A stretch of DNA of 64,000 nt from Spisula solida (GCA_947247005.1 OX365947.1:39016760-39080759); one strand, 5' to 3'. Shown: positions 23,704 to 36,127, counted from the stretch's first letter. A program made the numbers and translations. The notes: generated by a model not told the origin, from the letters alone.

Positions 23704-25146
23704 CGTTATAATATTAGACATTTCGTATTTTAAGTTCTTATACTGTATAGCAACAAAGTTTTCTATATTTATATATATACATTTGTATGCATTTTAACTA
23801 ATACGAGGGAAATTAATAAAAAAAAACACAACAGTACTATTGTCCTAAACACCAATTGGTTAAACAATGTAAATCAAAATATATATCATCAGAATGCGGA
23901 ACCCTTATTAAACAGACAGTGAAATTATAAACTAAAACAAACACATGGTCAGACAGTTACAGGCTGTTTATAGTGGCAATGTTGATGAATAAATTCCTGT
24001 ACACACACGTAAATTGTTTGTGAGAATCGCATGTATTTGTCCGGATCTTACATCGAACGTCGGAGAGAATTCTTACCATTTCAAAAGGTGTCAGTAACTG
24101 ACGTTACAAACGTTCTTGTCTTTCAAGTCTGAGCCAATATTCATAATACACATGTACTATAAAGTGTTTTTGTCATTCTAAAACTAACTAACGACTTGCA
24201 GAACTATTTCGCATTGTAAATACGATGCCGAATGCATGTTGTGTTGCTGTTGACAGAATTCGGTGTTTTTTCTTACGTTCTGGTGACGTCACTTTTGCGT
24301 GACATCGTTGTCACTGGTGGATTTCAACATAATTTATGTTTATGTCACATCCTAACGTTCAACGCCGCTATATTTGCTGACTATACCCAACATGCAACAA
24401 GAATGATGATGTCACATAACGCATTACCTTGTAGACATCAATAGTTATTGATGGGCTGCGCCGGGTGTGTGTTACTATGGTTTTAAAATGAATTATTATG
24501 AACAGACAAGATAATGATTAACGATAAATCGGATATTGATTTTTCGCAATTGAATTCCGATTCAATATTATGTTATATTTAAAACTGTATCCATGAGGGC
24601 CCCAGTCCTGTTTATTTTTGAACGTCCCTCGTATGTAACTAACTAATATGCAGTCCTCTGTAACTTTACAATGTTTTGTGCTATGGGAAATACAAAATTT
24701 GAACCATTTTAGCTTCATCTGAAAGGCAAACTATGATATTCCATATTTGGTATAACACTAAATCGCATGTTACGTTTGTATCTCTTATACAAATTTTTAA
24801 TTCTGACAATTCAATAATCCAAGATTAAAGAGAAAATGTCATGAAGATGTACCATATGGTCAAAATGGAGCATCTGCTTGTTAAATGCCGAGTAATTACA
24901 AGTATTTTCATTATAGTGCCTTTCTATTTTGGGATAAATGTCACTAATAGCTTGGGTGTTTCCAAACAGTTATTGATTCCATTGCATCGATATTTGCAGT
25001 CAACATGTGTGACATATGTTCTCAGTATGTATATGCCACGTGGAATATGATCGAAATTGTGGCTAAGAACGCAAAAACCGTCAATATCAATATTTTATTA
25101 TTCAATCGATTTTAACATCATCGACGCTCAAGTCAGGAATGAGTAC
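23704..25146. other. Non-coding gap
   Basis: The stretch is AT-rich with no exon I can support. TACGAGGGAAATTAATAAA near 23803 and GAACGTCCCTCGTA near 24624 resemble opposed mariner-type ends, but the arms match poorly, so I do not call an element. Confidence 0.4.
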
Positions 25147-25148
25147 TA

Positions 25149-26493
25149 TACGAGGGCCACTTAAAAAGTATTAATCAGTGGGCGATAAATCGATATCATT
25201 GCCCCTGACTATATTTAAAGTGTACATTTTCTTAAAGATCGATCTTTCAGCTAGACATTCGTGGTATTTTCATCATTTTATATGAATGCATTTCCATTTT
25301 ATTGATATTCAAACAGGACATGGTTTAAAGCACTTGACAAAAAATCTCTCATAAACGCGTAAGCAAATTGTTTTACATGGACTCCTACGGTTACTGAGTG
25401 TCGTTTTCAAATGTCAAATGTCAGGCTGATTAAAATGAAATTGACATTATTTGCATTATGCATCATTGAACTCTTAAATGGCGATCCATAATTTTAAAAA
25501 TGTTAAATTATTACCAATTAATAGCAATATAAACAAGTCATATCCGAGATCCAACCTACCACATATACGTCCTAATTAATACTAGATATCTACTAGTTAA
25601 ATTAACACTAATTTATTCTGAATAAGTCTAAATTTCTAGGTAATGATATGTAGAATTATTCGTCGGGCGATTTTAATCCTTTTAACCTCAATTTTATTTT
25701 TTACAACCAAATTTTATGTTTGACCCCATCTTTGAAAAAGTGGGTGGGGTAATGTAATACCCCCAATTTATGACAAAAACTATTTTTTTCAACCCTGTTG
25801 TCCATTTTATGCATTCTTTATATTAAATTACCACCATGTGTTTTTATTTTTGTTTTCTGTAATATTGTTTTAGGAATATGACGTCATAAATCCAAAATAC
25901 GTATTTTTGGTCACGTGATCATGTTCTTTGAGATGTTGTAAAGGACAAATTATGAATAATTCAGAGTTTATTTATTTTGTAAGAGATAGTAACATATATA
26001 AATGTTTAAAATAGCAACATGTTTAACTTTCCCACTTAAGACGTTCAACGGTACAATACAGTAACAGCGCTTAGGGCATAGTCCAAGTAAAATGCTGTTT
26101 CCATGAGTATTTGGAACATGGCAGATTCCTTGTACAACTTGAGCCATGTAGACTATCCAAACAATAATTTTGATTTTCCACTAATTCAACAAGTATACGA
26201 TGCATCTAATGTGCAAATGTCAAAGCAATCGGAATAAAATTGTAGAAATTATGAACATTAATATCTACCCTTTCGACTGCTAATACACCTCATTTTCTCG
26301 ACATTCCAGTGTTCCATACCCATACTGGTTAAATGTCATATCGATGAATGGATAGCTTTCCGACTGCAATATTGTTTTATTGGTTAGCTAGGCAAAGGTT
26401 GTATCTTTCTGAAAATGTCATCTTTTATACACATTAAGTGGATATTAAACATGTTATTGGCCACTGATTAATACTTTTTAAGTGGCCCTCGTA
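25149..26493. mobile_element. Mariner-type non-autonomous element with perfect 33-bp TIRs
   Basis: The left arm 25149-25181 starts TACGAGGGCCACTTAAAAAG and is an exact reverse complement of the right arm 26461-26493. TA dinucleotides flank both sides (25147-25148 and 26494-26495), the Tc1/mariner target duplication. TACGAGGG...AAAAAGT ends are characteristic of mariner elements. The 1,345-bp length equals a full mariner, yet I find no transposase in any frame, so the interior has been replaced. Perfect arms suggest recent activity. Confidence 0.8.
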
Positions 26494-26517
26494 TATGCCA
26501 CTTATTTTTTTCACCAG

Positions 26518-26590
26518 GTCACCGTTTTTGCCCGAAACCGACACAACTGCTATCCGGGCAATTGAGCCGGTTTCGAGCAAAAGCTGTGAC
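26518..26590. repeat. Mini fold-back, 23-bp arms
   Basis: GTCACCGTTTTTGCCCGAAA(CCG) at 26518-26540 pairs with CGGTTTCGAGCAAAAGCTGT(GAC) at 26568-26590, with four mismatches. It lies immediately right of the mariner-type element. Confidence 0.55.
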
Positions 26591-27172
26591 ATATTGTCGA
26601 AACATAATTATTTAGTTGCGTAGATAGTTCTTATGTTCGACTTGAGTGTTTGATGATATTTCATTCAAATCGTTGGAGGAATGAAATACCTACGATTGAT
26701 TGGCAGCTTTATATGTGCTTTTCTAAGGCACAACTCACGTCACATACCAAGCGGTATGTCAACACTGTACCTAGCACAGTGAGAAAGTCCGGTTTAATTG
26801 ATGAAATCACGAACTCATATAAATTATTAATGCATACGCGGACCAAAATCGGATACACTCAAATAGTCCTTACAGAAACTTCTGTTTGCCTGGAAATAGT
26901 GATATGCCTATACTAAATGGAAGTAGAATCATCTTATCGAGTTTAAAGGTATAGTATACAGGTAGTTAAATAGGTGAATGTGTTTCATCTTAATATTTTA
27001 AGATTTTGACATACTAGTATTCAGGGTTATTGCTCGAAAATAACCCCATGAGATAAATATTATTTAATAGGCCTAGTTTGTTGTCGGCAATATACGCCCC
27101 TGCTTAATCCGGCCGATATGGAACTTTATCGAAATATGGACCGATGCCTTTTTAATATTTGCAAGCCTGTAT

Positions 27173-27586
27173 TTGTCAAAACACGCTGACTTCGCTAAAG
27201 CTTTATTGAGGTATATGTCTATTATCCGAGAGGCGGCCGAAAGAATGAAAGGCTTTGGTTGGCGACTGTACGACGAACAGTTCAGAAATCGTCAGGCCCA
27301 ACAGTTGGATTCATTGGCTACCATGGACCAGGAGTTGTGGCTTCGCTGCATGGTAATGAACGAGTCAGAGCAGTCTGCCTCTAACCCTAGCGCTGCATCA
27401 CCAGTGAGCAATAACTGCAATGCCTTTAATCAGGGCAAGTGTAATTGGTCCAATTGTCGTTTCCGGCGTTACTGTAATGTCAATAATTTTAATAGGCAGT
27501 CAACACCTTCAGCACCCTTGCATAACTTTCAGGGCTCCCAGAGAGGACGAGGGGGGACATCCAATCGCTCACTTTTTCGAAAGTAA
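27173..27586 (+). pseudogene. Gag-like ORF of a DIRS/Ngaro-like retrotransposon
   Basis: The frame reads a helical region with ALLRYMSIIREAAERMKGFG, WRLYDEQFRNRQAQQ and ELWLRCM, the conserved core of Gag-like proteins of DIRS-order elements (LLKYM..IR.AA...W..YD..FR......LWL). A Cys cluster C-x7-C-x4-C-x5-C follows near residues 82-101 (NCNAFNQGKCNWSNCRFRRY), corresponding to the zinc knuckle. The usual final histidine ligand is not evident. The N-terminus is missing: the frame opens without an ATG and a stop lies just upstream. It is followed after a few bases by the polymerase region in another frame, so the element is decayed. Confidence 0.7.
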
Positions 27587-27589
27587 CCT

Positions 27590-28530
27590 TAAAATCTTAA
27601 ACATTGCTAAATCGCCAGTAAATGTAACTGAACTAAATAAAGAGCTGAGTTTTTATAAGCAGGAGGATAGCGCAGTTACCAGGAAGGGTTTTGCTGAAGG
27701 GTTTGCATTGCATTACTCGGGCCCTAGGTGCCATATGGAAGAATTTGAAATCAGCCACTGAACATGGGGGATATAATGATAAAAAACATTGAGAAAGAGG
27801 TAAGAGCCGGTAGGGTTGTGGGTCCTTTTCACTCACCTCTCATATTACTTAATTTGAGGGTTTGTCCTGTAGGGCTTGTCGAAACGAAAACAAAAGGCGA
27901 GGTCAGACTTATTCACCATCTCTCGCATCCCAAAGGAAATTCACTGAATGACTTCAAGCTATGCTCAGTTCAATACACGAGCTTTGAGGATGCCATACAC
28001 ATGTTGCAGGTTCTTGGGAGGGGCTGTTTTCTTTTTAAAATGGATATAAAATGCATTCAGATCGCTCCCAGTACACCCGAAAGATTTCGATCAGCTGGGT
28101 TTCAGATTCTTGGATTCCTATTTTGTTGACAAATGTTTACCTTTCGGCTGCAGTATAATCCTGTAGTTGGTTTGAGAAATTTGTGACATTTCTCGAATTG
28201 GCTTAACAACTCAGAAAAAAATCTTCATTATCTGGACGATTTTTTAGGGGGGCATGCCGATGCTGATGTCTGTCAAACTTTAATGGGACAGTTTAATTCC
28301 CTCCCACTTAAACTTAACGTACCGGTCGCATCGGAGAAAACAATTGGCCCGGTTAGGGTATTAGTCTTCCTGGGTCTTGAACTCGACAGTCAAGAAATGG
28401 TTGTTCGAATGCCTGTGGAAAAAATTGACGAAATTATCGGTAAAATCTCAGTTATGCTTTCTAAGGAAAATACTAGGCTTAAGGATTTACAAAGTTTAAT
28501 TGGGAGTTTGAACTTCGCGTGTAGCAGACC
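27590..28530 (+). pseudogene. Reverse transcriptase relic of the DIRS/Ngaro-like element
   Basis: Blocks in several frames assemble a DIRS-type reverse transcriptase: a linker with ELNKELSFYKQ; KEVRAGRVVGPF; GEVRLIHHLSHPKGNSLND (27898-27955); FLFKMDIK (28030-28053), which carries the first catalytic Asp; VDKCLPFGCSI (about 28119-28152) in a shifted frame; then the catalytic YLDDFL box at about 28230-28250; and VLVFLGLELDSQEMVVRMP. It ends abruptly at IGSLNFACS (about 28525), where the RNase H domain should follow. At least two frameshifts and several in-frame stops separate the blocks, so no polymerase can be made. No RNase H or tyrosine recombinase was recognised downstream. Confidence 0.75.
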
Positions 28531-29340
28531 TGCCAATAGCCGCCACCAGAAAGTCTCCCATCAGCACTCTCAGTGCTTTGATTATATAAGTTTTTGAGAA
28601 TGGATGCATTTAACATCACACGGATATCGACTAAAAGCGGTTTAACTATTACATAGACAAAAACAACATAATGTTCAATATTATAATACTTCACTTAACG
28701 AAGTTTAATCAAATTAATGTGCGTGTTCACTTTTTGGGAAATACACACGTTCTTTATTTGGAAGTTATGTCACTTATGTGTCCTTATTCTATAACAAACA
28801 ATAAAATAATTTCACGAGTGACAGTCTATGGTTTAAAGTACATATTTTTTAAAACAGTCGTATCAAATTAAAGACGAAGCTTCCGAGTTTCTCAACATGT
28901 AATTATTTCGAATTATGTTGATGTAAATATCAATGGTATTACTTTTAAATCAGACTATATTTGAGACATAATGTACATATGTAGCTACTACTTCCGAGGC
29001 CCTATGATTTAATAAATCAATTCACTTTCATGACATTGCTATCAAATTATAGTTGAAGTTCTCTAGTTTCTTAACATACCAATATTTTGAAAATGTGTTC
29101 ATTATTAATGAAATAAGGCTTAATTGAATATTTCACAATTTACATTGATTTAAGCTTGTCTAATGTCCAGGTTGTCCTACAAGATGGCGGTAACTCGTTG
29201 CCGAAATGCTGCAATACGATTGGCTAGCGCCACCTGTCAACCAAAGTCGGCAGAAAGGTCAATTCACTTCAGTCTAGTCCAAATGTTTAAGCAGAGCAGA
29301 TATCCCCGGTATCTCAGTAGATCTGCCTTATCTTAGCTAA
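28531..29340. other. AT-rich insertion or replacement inside the retrotransposon
   Basis: The sequence switches abruptly from coding-like to AT-rich at about 28530. A direct repeat of about 180 bp period is visible: TATCAAATTA..GACGAAGCTTCCGAG near 28860 against TATCAAATTATAGTTGAAGTTCTC near 29040. No tyrosine recombinase or RNase H motif is present, so these expected parts were deleted or displaced. AAGATGGCGG and a CCACCTGTCA stretch lie at 29180-29240. Confidence 0.45.
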
Positions 29341-29367
29341 TAATAACCACTTCATTTATTCATTAGA

Positions 29368-31090
29368 CATATGGATCTTGACGGATTCCATCCTCTACTG
29401 GACAGGCGAACGAGCGGCATCACTGGGCAAACCGAATCTAGAACTGCCGGGGAATTTAACCATAGGATGGTTCGGCGTCCGGGGTCTACGATGGTCTGGT
29501 TTCCATTCCCAAGTTCAGCGTCGTTTACTCCAATATGGTCATCCAAAGGCCCTAATAATTCATCTAGGCGGCAATGACTTGGCATCGGCAGGTATATTTC
29601 GTATCCGCCGACTTATTAAAGCCGAACTCGATTACTCATTTAATACAATGAGCAGAACGACTTTTGTCTGGTTTGACATTTTTCAAAGGAGGGCCTGGTC
29701 TGCAGCTCCCCATGATGCAAAGTTTAACAAAGCAATGGAAAGGAAACGGCGTCGAATAAATTCCCTGGGCCGCGAATTTGACTCCCGTGACAGTAGGGGG
29801 ATGGTTTTTGTGTGGCGTAAACGCCACACAATGATATTACCACTTTTCAGCTTACGACCAATTTAACGCATTAGGCCTCGGCAAATAAATAGTTCTATGA
29901 TTTGAACAATATTACAAGCATGCAAAACAGGTTACACGTATCATTGGACCTGATTTGTTTACATTACCAACATTTACCTATATTAAGACCAACAGTTATA
30001 TCAGACTTTTATTCTTAGAGGATATTTATAGCAAATCATTCCGCAACGGACTATATTTTTACTACCAAAGAATGTTCTCACTGGTGGCGGGAATCTAAAA
30101 TAGTTCCCACGGTTTTCAATCGTATACTGTAACGTATGTAAATCACACCGCCGCTGCACATTGCAGACGATTACCTAAATATGTTGTATACAAACATTGA
30201 TGCTATATATAGCTGGTGGGGGAAAATAGTTCTACGTACATATCGATCGGCCGATTAACAATGTTACCGCGGTAAGCGTTAAACGCACTAGTCAATTTCT
30301 ACCCTGCTTTATATAAGACCTCATAATTTTCGTATCTATTATCCGATTTTGAATATTTTAAGCTTGTAATGAAGCAGAGATATATGTCTCTCTTTTAGAC
30401 AACATTCAACACGATACCCTAATTATCAAATCCACGGCGACGAGTAAGAATCCGTTCCGCGTAAAAGTAAGTTTAAAATATCCCGTTTTATACCAAATAA
30501 AAATTCAATCAACGGTCGAAAATCATCAATTATTAATTTAATATTCGATCGATTATGTTCATTAAAGCTTGTTTTAAAAGCTAATACTTTAAGGTTTTAT
30601 AAAATGTAAAACTTGTTTTTAAAGCATTAATCGGCCGATCGATATGTGTGAGCGACGCCATGTTTACCCCTTTTACATAGTACGTTAATATAGAGTGTCA
30701 TATACATTTAATTAACATGCGTGGTCATACGGAGAATAAACAGTCACTTATCTTGACACTGGTCGAATTCTCAAAGTCGTTAAAAATGGTATTTGTAAAT
30801 ATCCCTTCATTGATGCTCAGCATAGTTACTTAAGTAAGTTCCAGGTAACTGCTGGTTCTCTTGGTGTCTTTAGCAGCACAAATATTTGAGTAAGGGTGGG
30901 CTTATCAGATTTGGGACATAAAATTATGATACAACCTGGATTCGATATTGGATTTAGTGGCATCAGTACGCCACACAGCAGTACTTTCAGTGCTTTGATT
31001 ACTTCATTTAGGATTGATGAGTTATTCAGAAATGATGGCGTCCAATTGTCCGATATTAGCCTTCAGTCGACATTAGATGCCCTGCGATAA
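29368..31090 (+). pseudogene. SGNH-hydrolase-like domain of the retrotransposon, split by an insertion
   Basis: Part 1 (29368-about 29800) reads IWILTDSILYWTGERA, corresponding to block I (usually GDSxxYWAG) with the Gly replaced by Thr but the nucleophile Ser kept. HLGGNDLAS follows, the block III G-x-N-D motif, then FDIFQRRAW and ERKRRRINSLG. Part 2 (about 31010-31090) reads DELFRNDGVQLSDISLQ and STLDAL, corresponding to the block V D-x-x-H region (usually DGVHLSD); the catalytic His is Gln here. About 1.2 kb of unrelated DNA separates the halves, and part 1 ends at a 24-bp palindrome (29808-29831). SGNH-like domains accompany some Ngaro-type elements. The copy is inactive. Confidence 0.6.
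30237..30650. mobile_element. Small TIR element inside the SGNH split
   Basis: ACATATCGATCGGCCGATTA at 30239-30258 is repeated in exact reverse complement at about 30628-30648. It encloses about 370 bp of AT-rich DNA with no ORF. It is probably a MITE and accounts for part of the insertion between the SGNH halves. Confidence 0.6.
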
Positions 31091-31267
31091 TTCTTAGTCC
31101 AATTTTCCGGCTAGAATTTGGGGGACATTTTTAGAAAAAAATATGTGGCGGAAATTCTAGCTTCAGAGCTTTCTAACCATAACATTGCAGTATTATCTAA
31201 TCCAAGCCTTATTCTTATATATCCTCGTTAATTAAATGGTTCAGTTTAGTTATTCGTATCGGTAAGT

Positions 31268-32302
31268 TAAAGCGTCCCCTGTGATTATCGCATGCCAACA
31301 TTCTAAAATTTAAACACTTAGTCGAACAGCTAAAGGATCTTGAGCTTCGTCCTTATAACATTTGGTTAGACGTTTCTCGAGCGACCCTTGTTTGGCAGTA
31401 TAGCACGGTAGTGCGGGTTATGCACGGCAGCGCGGGGTTATGCGCGGTAGTGCGGGTTATGCACGGCAGTGCAGGTTATGCGCGGTAGTGCGGGTTATGC
31501 GCGGTAGTGCGGGTTATGCACGATAGTGCGGGTTATGCGCGGTAGTGCGGGTTATGCACGGTAGTGCGGGTTATGCACGGTAGTGCGGGTTATGCACGGT
31601 AGTGCGGGTTAAGCGCGGTAGTGCGGGTTATGCGCGGTAGTGCGGGTTAAGCGCGGTAGTGCGGGTTATGCATGGTAGTGCATGTTATGCACAGTAGTGC
31701 GGGTTATGCACGGTAGTGCGGGTTATGCACGGTAGTGCGGGTTATGCACAGTAGTGCGAGTTATGCACGGTAGTGTGGGTTATGCACGGTAGTGTAAGTT
31801 ATGCACACTAGTGCGGGTTATGCACGGTTGCGCGGGTTATGCACGGTAGGGCGGGTTATGCACAGTAGTGCGGGTTATGCACAGTAGTGCGGGTTATGCA
31901 CGGTAGTGCGGGTTATGCACGGTAGTGCGGGTTATGCACGGCAGCGCGGGTTATGCACGGTAGTGCGGGTTATGCACGGTAGTGTGGGTTATGCACGGCA
32001 GTGCAGGTTATGCACAGTAGTGCGGGTTATGCACGGTAGTGCGGGTTATGCACGGTAGTGCGGGTTATGCACGGTAGGGCGGGTTATGCACAGTAGTGCG
32101 GGTTATGCACAGTAGTGCGGGTTATGCACGGTAGTGCGGGTTATGCACGGTAGTACGGGTTATGCACGGTGGTGCGGGTTATGCACGGTAGTGCAGTTGA
32201 AGCATTGTTTAAGTACGGTAGTCCGTGGTTTAGTATAGTCCGATTGTCCGCATACAGCCCCCATGGGATAACCATCACCGCGGTAACACAGGGGATGCTT
32301 TA
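31268..32302. mobile_element. TIR-bounded element carrying a minisatellite core
   Basis: TAAAGCGTCCCCTGTGATTA (31268 onward) and GCGGTAACACAGGGGATGCT (32280-32299) are inverted partners with few mismatches. Almost everything between them is the 19-bp array. Elements with tandem cores between short inverted ends are known in bivalves (pearl-type elements). Assignment to that group is inference. Confidence 0.55.
31402..32197. repeat. 19-bp minisatellite, about 42 copies
   Basis: The consensus GCACGGTAGTGCGGGTTAT is repeated head to tail for about 800 bp. Variants include GCGCGG for GCACGG, GCACAG, and CAGCGC or CAGTGC for TAGTGC. Several variants recur in blocks, which suggests local duplication rather than independent mutation. 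No coding potential is proposed. Confidence 0.95.
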
Positions 32303-33913
32303 GCCATTTACAAATTTTAATATTCAACATTCATTGCTCTGAGGCGCGGGTTTACGTCAAATTTATAGTAGAACGTCAGGCTATGGCGACTATTCTGCGT
32401 AGCGGCCTATACCTCCACAAACAACTTTATTATTTGACTCTCGCGTGTGCTTAGAAACGGGAAAGTGTTACAATCAACTGTGCTGTTCGCTGACGCTATG
32501 TACAGCGTTATTTGACTCTTTAGTACATAATAATTATTCTGTTACATTGAAGTTCTAACTGTAGCCCACAAGGGTACCTCGGTAGTTCTCTAACTTTCTA
32601 TTCTTGATCCGACTGTAGCCTTACGGTATATCGGCGGATCTTATTGATGCATACCATTTTGCTATTATTAATATATTGATTGAAACATACAGTTGTCTCT
32701 GTTTTAGCCAGGGTTGTCGTTAGGAGGCAGCTGCAGCTCAGACTAGATTTAATTCAAATCACAAAATAAATGTCTTGAGCGTTTCATATTTAAAACAAGT
32801 CAAATAGTTTCTGCGAGCAAAAGATGTACCGACTTCATCTTACAGAGAATTTACAGGATCCTCGACCTTCTATCTGCATAGTTCAACAGCTGATGTGTAT
32901 AAAATTAAGCATGAAACTCTCAAAATTGTGAGAAATAAATGAGGTAGGCCGGTAGCTTTTCAAATTGGGAAAACTATATGCACGATACTTTGACATACGA
33001 AATTTATCAACAAATTGTTAAATAACTTCATGTATAACAAACCAATTTTCAAGACACATAATTGCATATATTATGACTCCCTTGTTCCATATAATATTTA
33101 TATGCTTATAAATAAAACCTCATATCAGTCCATTAAAAGGTATTATCATAAGACATGTTTTCAGTGTTCAACAATATCAAAGATCATAAACCAATTCCGA
33201 TAATTCCATGACAATAGACATTTAGAATTTTAAGTCTCTGAATAGACATTAACACTGAATGGTAATTCTCCTAATATGACTCTGGAGACCAAAAGAAACT
33301 GTATAATTTATTGTTATGTTGTTAATTTTATCAAGGAAAACAACCAGCCCTAATTTTACCCGCAGATCCTAAAAAAATCCTAAAAATAATTTACGGAGCG
33401 AAGTGCCGGGTACGAATTGTATTGAGTACGAACGGTGGGAAGTGGTACGAAAGTGTTGAGTATGAAACATTAGCGAATAATTTATCCAACGATAAAACGA
33501 CCTAAACTTATGTTTCATACTGTTTTAATCGAGTTGTATGTATACTTCTATCGTAGGGGCGGGTTTTGAGGATAATTTTGTAGTTCTTTCTAAGAAATTC
33601 GACTTGCCCGGGCCGACGTACGTCAGCCATCTTTTTGCGTAAAAAATTTATCGGAAGCGTAAAAAGTACCGATCAGGTGATGGTTAACACACGAAATTCC
33701 GTAATCCGGGCACATTAACCATAGAACTAACCTACTAACGCGTCAAAATTGCTACGAAAATTACAACCCGCCAGATGGTGCTAGAAACGTTGCCAAATTG
33801 CTTGGACTTAAACCTGCGAATTGGTAAAGGTCACATCTAATACTTCAATCATACCAAATATCATTACAATCTAACGTACATTTCTCTTTCACCGAATAGG
33901 GTGGAATCCACCT
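32303..33913. other. Non-coding gap
   Basis: No gene is seen. Around 33590-33790 a GC-richer stretch includes AACGCGTCAAAATTGCTACG and AAAATTACAACCCGCCAGAT, the reverse complement of parts of the 20700-20760 block, so a dispersed repeat copy is present. The 62-codon frame at 33015 is AT-rich and unsupported. Confidence 0.4.
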
Positions 33914-34450
33914 TAAATGGGTTCGATATCAAATTGTGTTCAAAACGCGTTCCATACATCGAAAGCGCTGTAGTGTAGTGGATACGCACATTTCCTACAA
34001 GTTTCCATTTTATCCTGAGTTGTAGGTTTGATCCCCACAATCTAGTTGTTTTTTTATTTTAATTATGTTATAAAGTCTCATATTATACTACTGCTTTAAT
34101 GAATCGATACTTCAAACGATATTCTTTTATGTTGCAAATGTTGTAAATATTTTATAATCATTGTATGATTATTGTACTGTAGAAATAATGAAATAATTGA
34201 AAAGATACAACTTGATAGATAAATAATGAAAACATAACACACAAATATATGTGAATCTTTTTAGTATATTAGTTACAAATACAAAATAAGGCACTTACAA
34301 AAAATAAAAACTTGAACAGTTATGTAACTTGGATGGGTGTCGAACCAGTAGCGAGATTGAACAAAATCTTAAAATCAGTGGTATAATAGCGGCATGCTTC
34401 CACTCGATTAACAAGACTATGTGAGAAATAGTTTTCAAGAATTGTAGTAT
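33914..34450 (+). mobile_element. Twin convergent tRNA-like element, copy 1
   Basis: The left tRNA-like head has A box TAGTGTAGTGG (33971-33981) and B box GGTTTGATCCC (34025-34035) on the plus strand. The right tRNA-like segment is on the minus strand: B box GGTTCGACACC (34336-34346) and A box TAATCGAGTGG (34400-34410). Both RNA polymerase III promoter modules point inward across about 300 bp of AT-rich DNA. The whole unit recurs at 43165-43700. Confidence 0.6.
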
Positions 34451-35805
34451 TGCTCCAATTACAATTGTCTGCCATTGTTAATGATTCAACAAAGGGGTTT
34501 CAGTTAGTCAGGTAATATGTTTTTATTATAACACACAGTTATCGAGTGTTACTCACCGCAAAATTAACGCTATATAATACTACATATGTCTGTAAACGTT
34601 TCTTTTTTTCTTGGTATAGTGGACACTCTACATCTATATACAATAATAATCAAAAACACCATTCAGCAAAATGTAATACATGTACATAAATGTATATTTT
34701 ACATTACTATAACACAATTGAGAATATAAAAGTATGTGGAAATTTAAAATATTTAAATAATTCTAATGTGATACAATGTACAGTTTTACTAACTTTATTT
34801 GATTGTAGTTTTTGCTCTTTTCTATTCTATACACTATTTTATCACATGTGTAACAACGTCTATATGAAATTTGTCCGTACACATCAGACAGTATAGAATG
34901 CATTTACAATGTAAATCAAAACAATATTAGCAAACATATTCTACCGAATGTTCATATCATAGAAAAATACAATGAATCGATTTTCTCCTAGTTTTAATCT
35001 TGTCAAGGTAATACATTACATTAAGAATTATTGTTTATTGCTCAGAACATTTAACATGAAATCCTTGAATATCCGTGCGTATCCGTTGTCTAATCAGAGT
35101 AGTTATTTAAACTCATCAAAACATTAAAACGATGCAATAACGAAAAACACAATGATTAATTATAGCGGCAGGTTTGTCCGGTGTTCGTTTGTGGCTCCGG
35201 TATATTCAACATATTTGTACGTATTGTCTGGACCAACCACTGTCTCTTTCCTGTCTACTGCTAACGTGTCATTATATTGTACTTTAACATCAACGTATGA
35301 ATAGTGTTAATGATTGATGGAACATGGTTTTTTGGTACTTAGGAGCAGCATTGGCAACCTTGGAGTCCTGAAAGAAGGATCCAAGAATATTCCAAATGTA
35401 TAATGCTCAACAATTGTTCTACAAACTCCTGAGGTGTTATTCACACACATCTTAGTAGATTTTCTTGAAATCTTTCTAAAGCCATAAAAAATCCTTACAT
35501 AAAGAAAGTTAAGCATATAGATTTTGTTCATCTAATTTTAAAACATTATCAGAAAAATTGGTTATCTTTCGATTTGTGTTAAATTCAATACGTGCAAACA
35601 TATTTCCGTGACTAAGATGTTTCGAGATTACCAGCCAACATGAAACAATACTAGTATGTAAATTGTCTTTCCCAAATCATAATTGGCTGTATATATTTCA
35701 TTGGAATGGTCATTTTTGTTAAACCTAAACATAAAATACTAGTAATAGATAAACTCATCAGATAGATGTTAGATAAGTATGCATCCTCTTTAACTAATGA
35801 ATAGT
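34451..35805. other. AT-rich gap downstream of tetraspanin A
   Basis: No exon was recognised. Several short open frames are AT-rich and unsupported. It may include the 3' untranslated tail of tetraspanin A, but I cannot place a polyadenylation site with confidence. Confidence 0.35.
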
Positions 35806-36032
35806 AGCTCATAGTCTGGTTCCCAATCATAATCATTAGGCCATTTCGACTGGGCTGTTTTGTGAAGCAGGTTATAGCCTGGTTCCCATCCTCAAAATCA
35901 CAGCACTGCTACAGTAGTACCACTGTACAATTAGAACGGACACCAGACTGTAACCTGCTACACGAAACAGCCTAGTCGAAAAGGCCTATTGAATCTTCGC
36001 AGCGAAGACTGTGAATGTCGAGAACCAGACTA
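35806..36032. mobile_element. Nested fold-back MITE next to the tetraspanin A 3' end
   Basis: TAGGCCATTTCGACTGGGCT (35838 onward, 46-bp arm) pairs with the arm ending at 35988 (reverse complement TAGGCCTTTTCGACTAGGCT). An outer pair AGTCTGGTTC (35812) and GAACCAGACT (36020) encloses it. It lies about 100 bp past the tetraspanin A stop codon and is probably in its 3' untranslated region. Confidence 0.7.
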
Positions 36033-36127
36033 GATTTTGAGTACTAAAGGGAAGCTACTACGTGGTAATGATATAAATCAAACATAATTATCCCCCTTTA
36101 AAGTAATTGAATATAAGACTTACTAAA

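Larger units (their letters stand above)
27030..31100 (+). mobile_element. Decayed DIRS/Ngaro-like retrotransposon
   Basis: The order Gag-like, reverse transcriptase, then SGNH-hydrolase fits the tyrosine-recombinase retrotransposon class, with the recombinase and RNase H missing. CAGCACTCTCAGTGCTTTGA at about 28563 recurs with two changes at about 30977 (AGTACTTTCAGTGCTTTGA), a shared short segment at the two main breakpoints that may reflect rearrangement. Outer boundaries are not defined by recognisable split direct repeats. Confidence 0.6.

Noticed and set aside
23802..24637. Mariner-type element with TACGAGGG ends
   Set aside because: The two ends share only the first eight bases clearly and the TA duplication is not in place.
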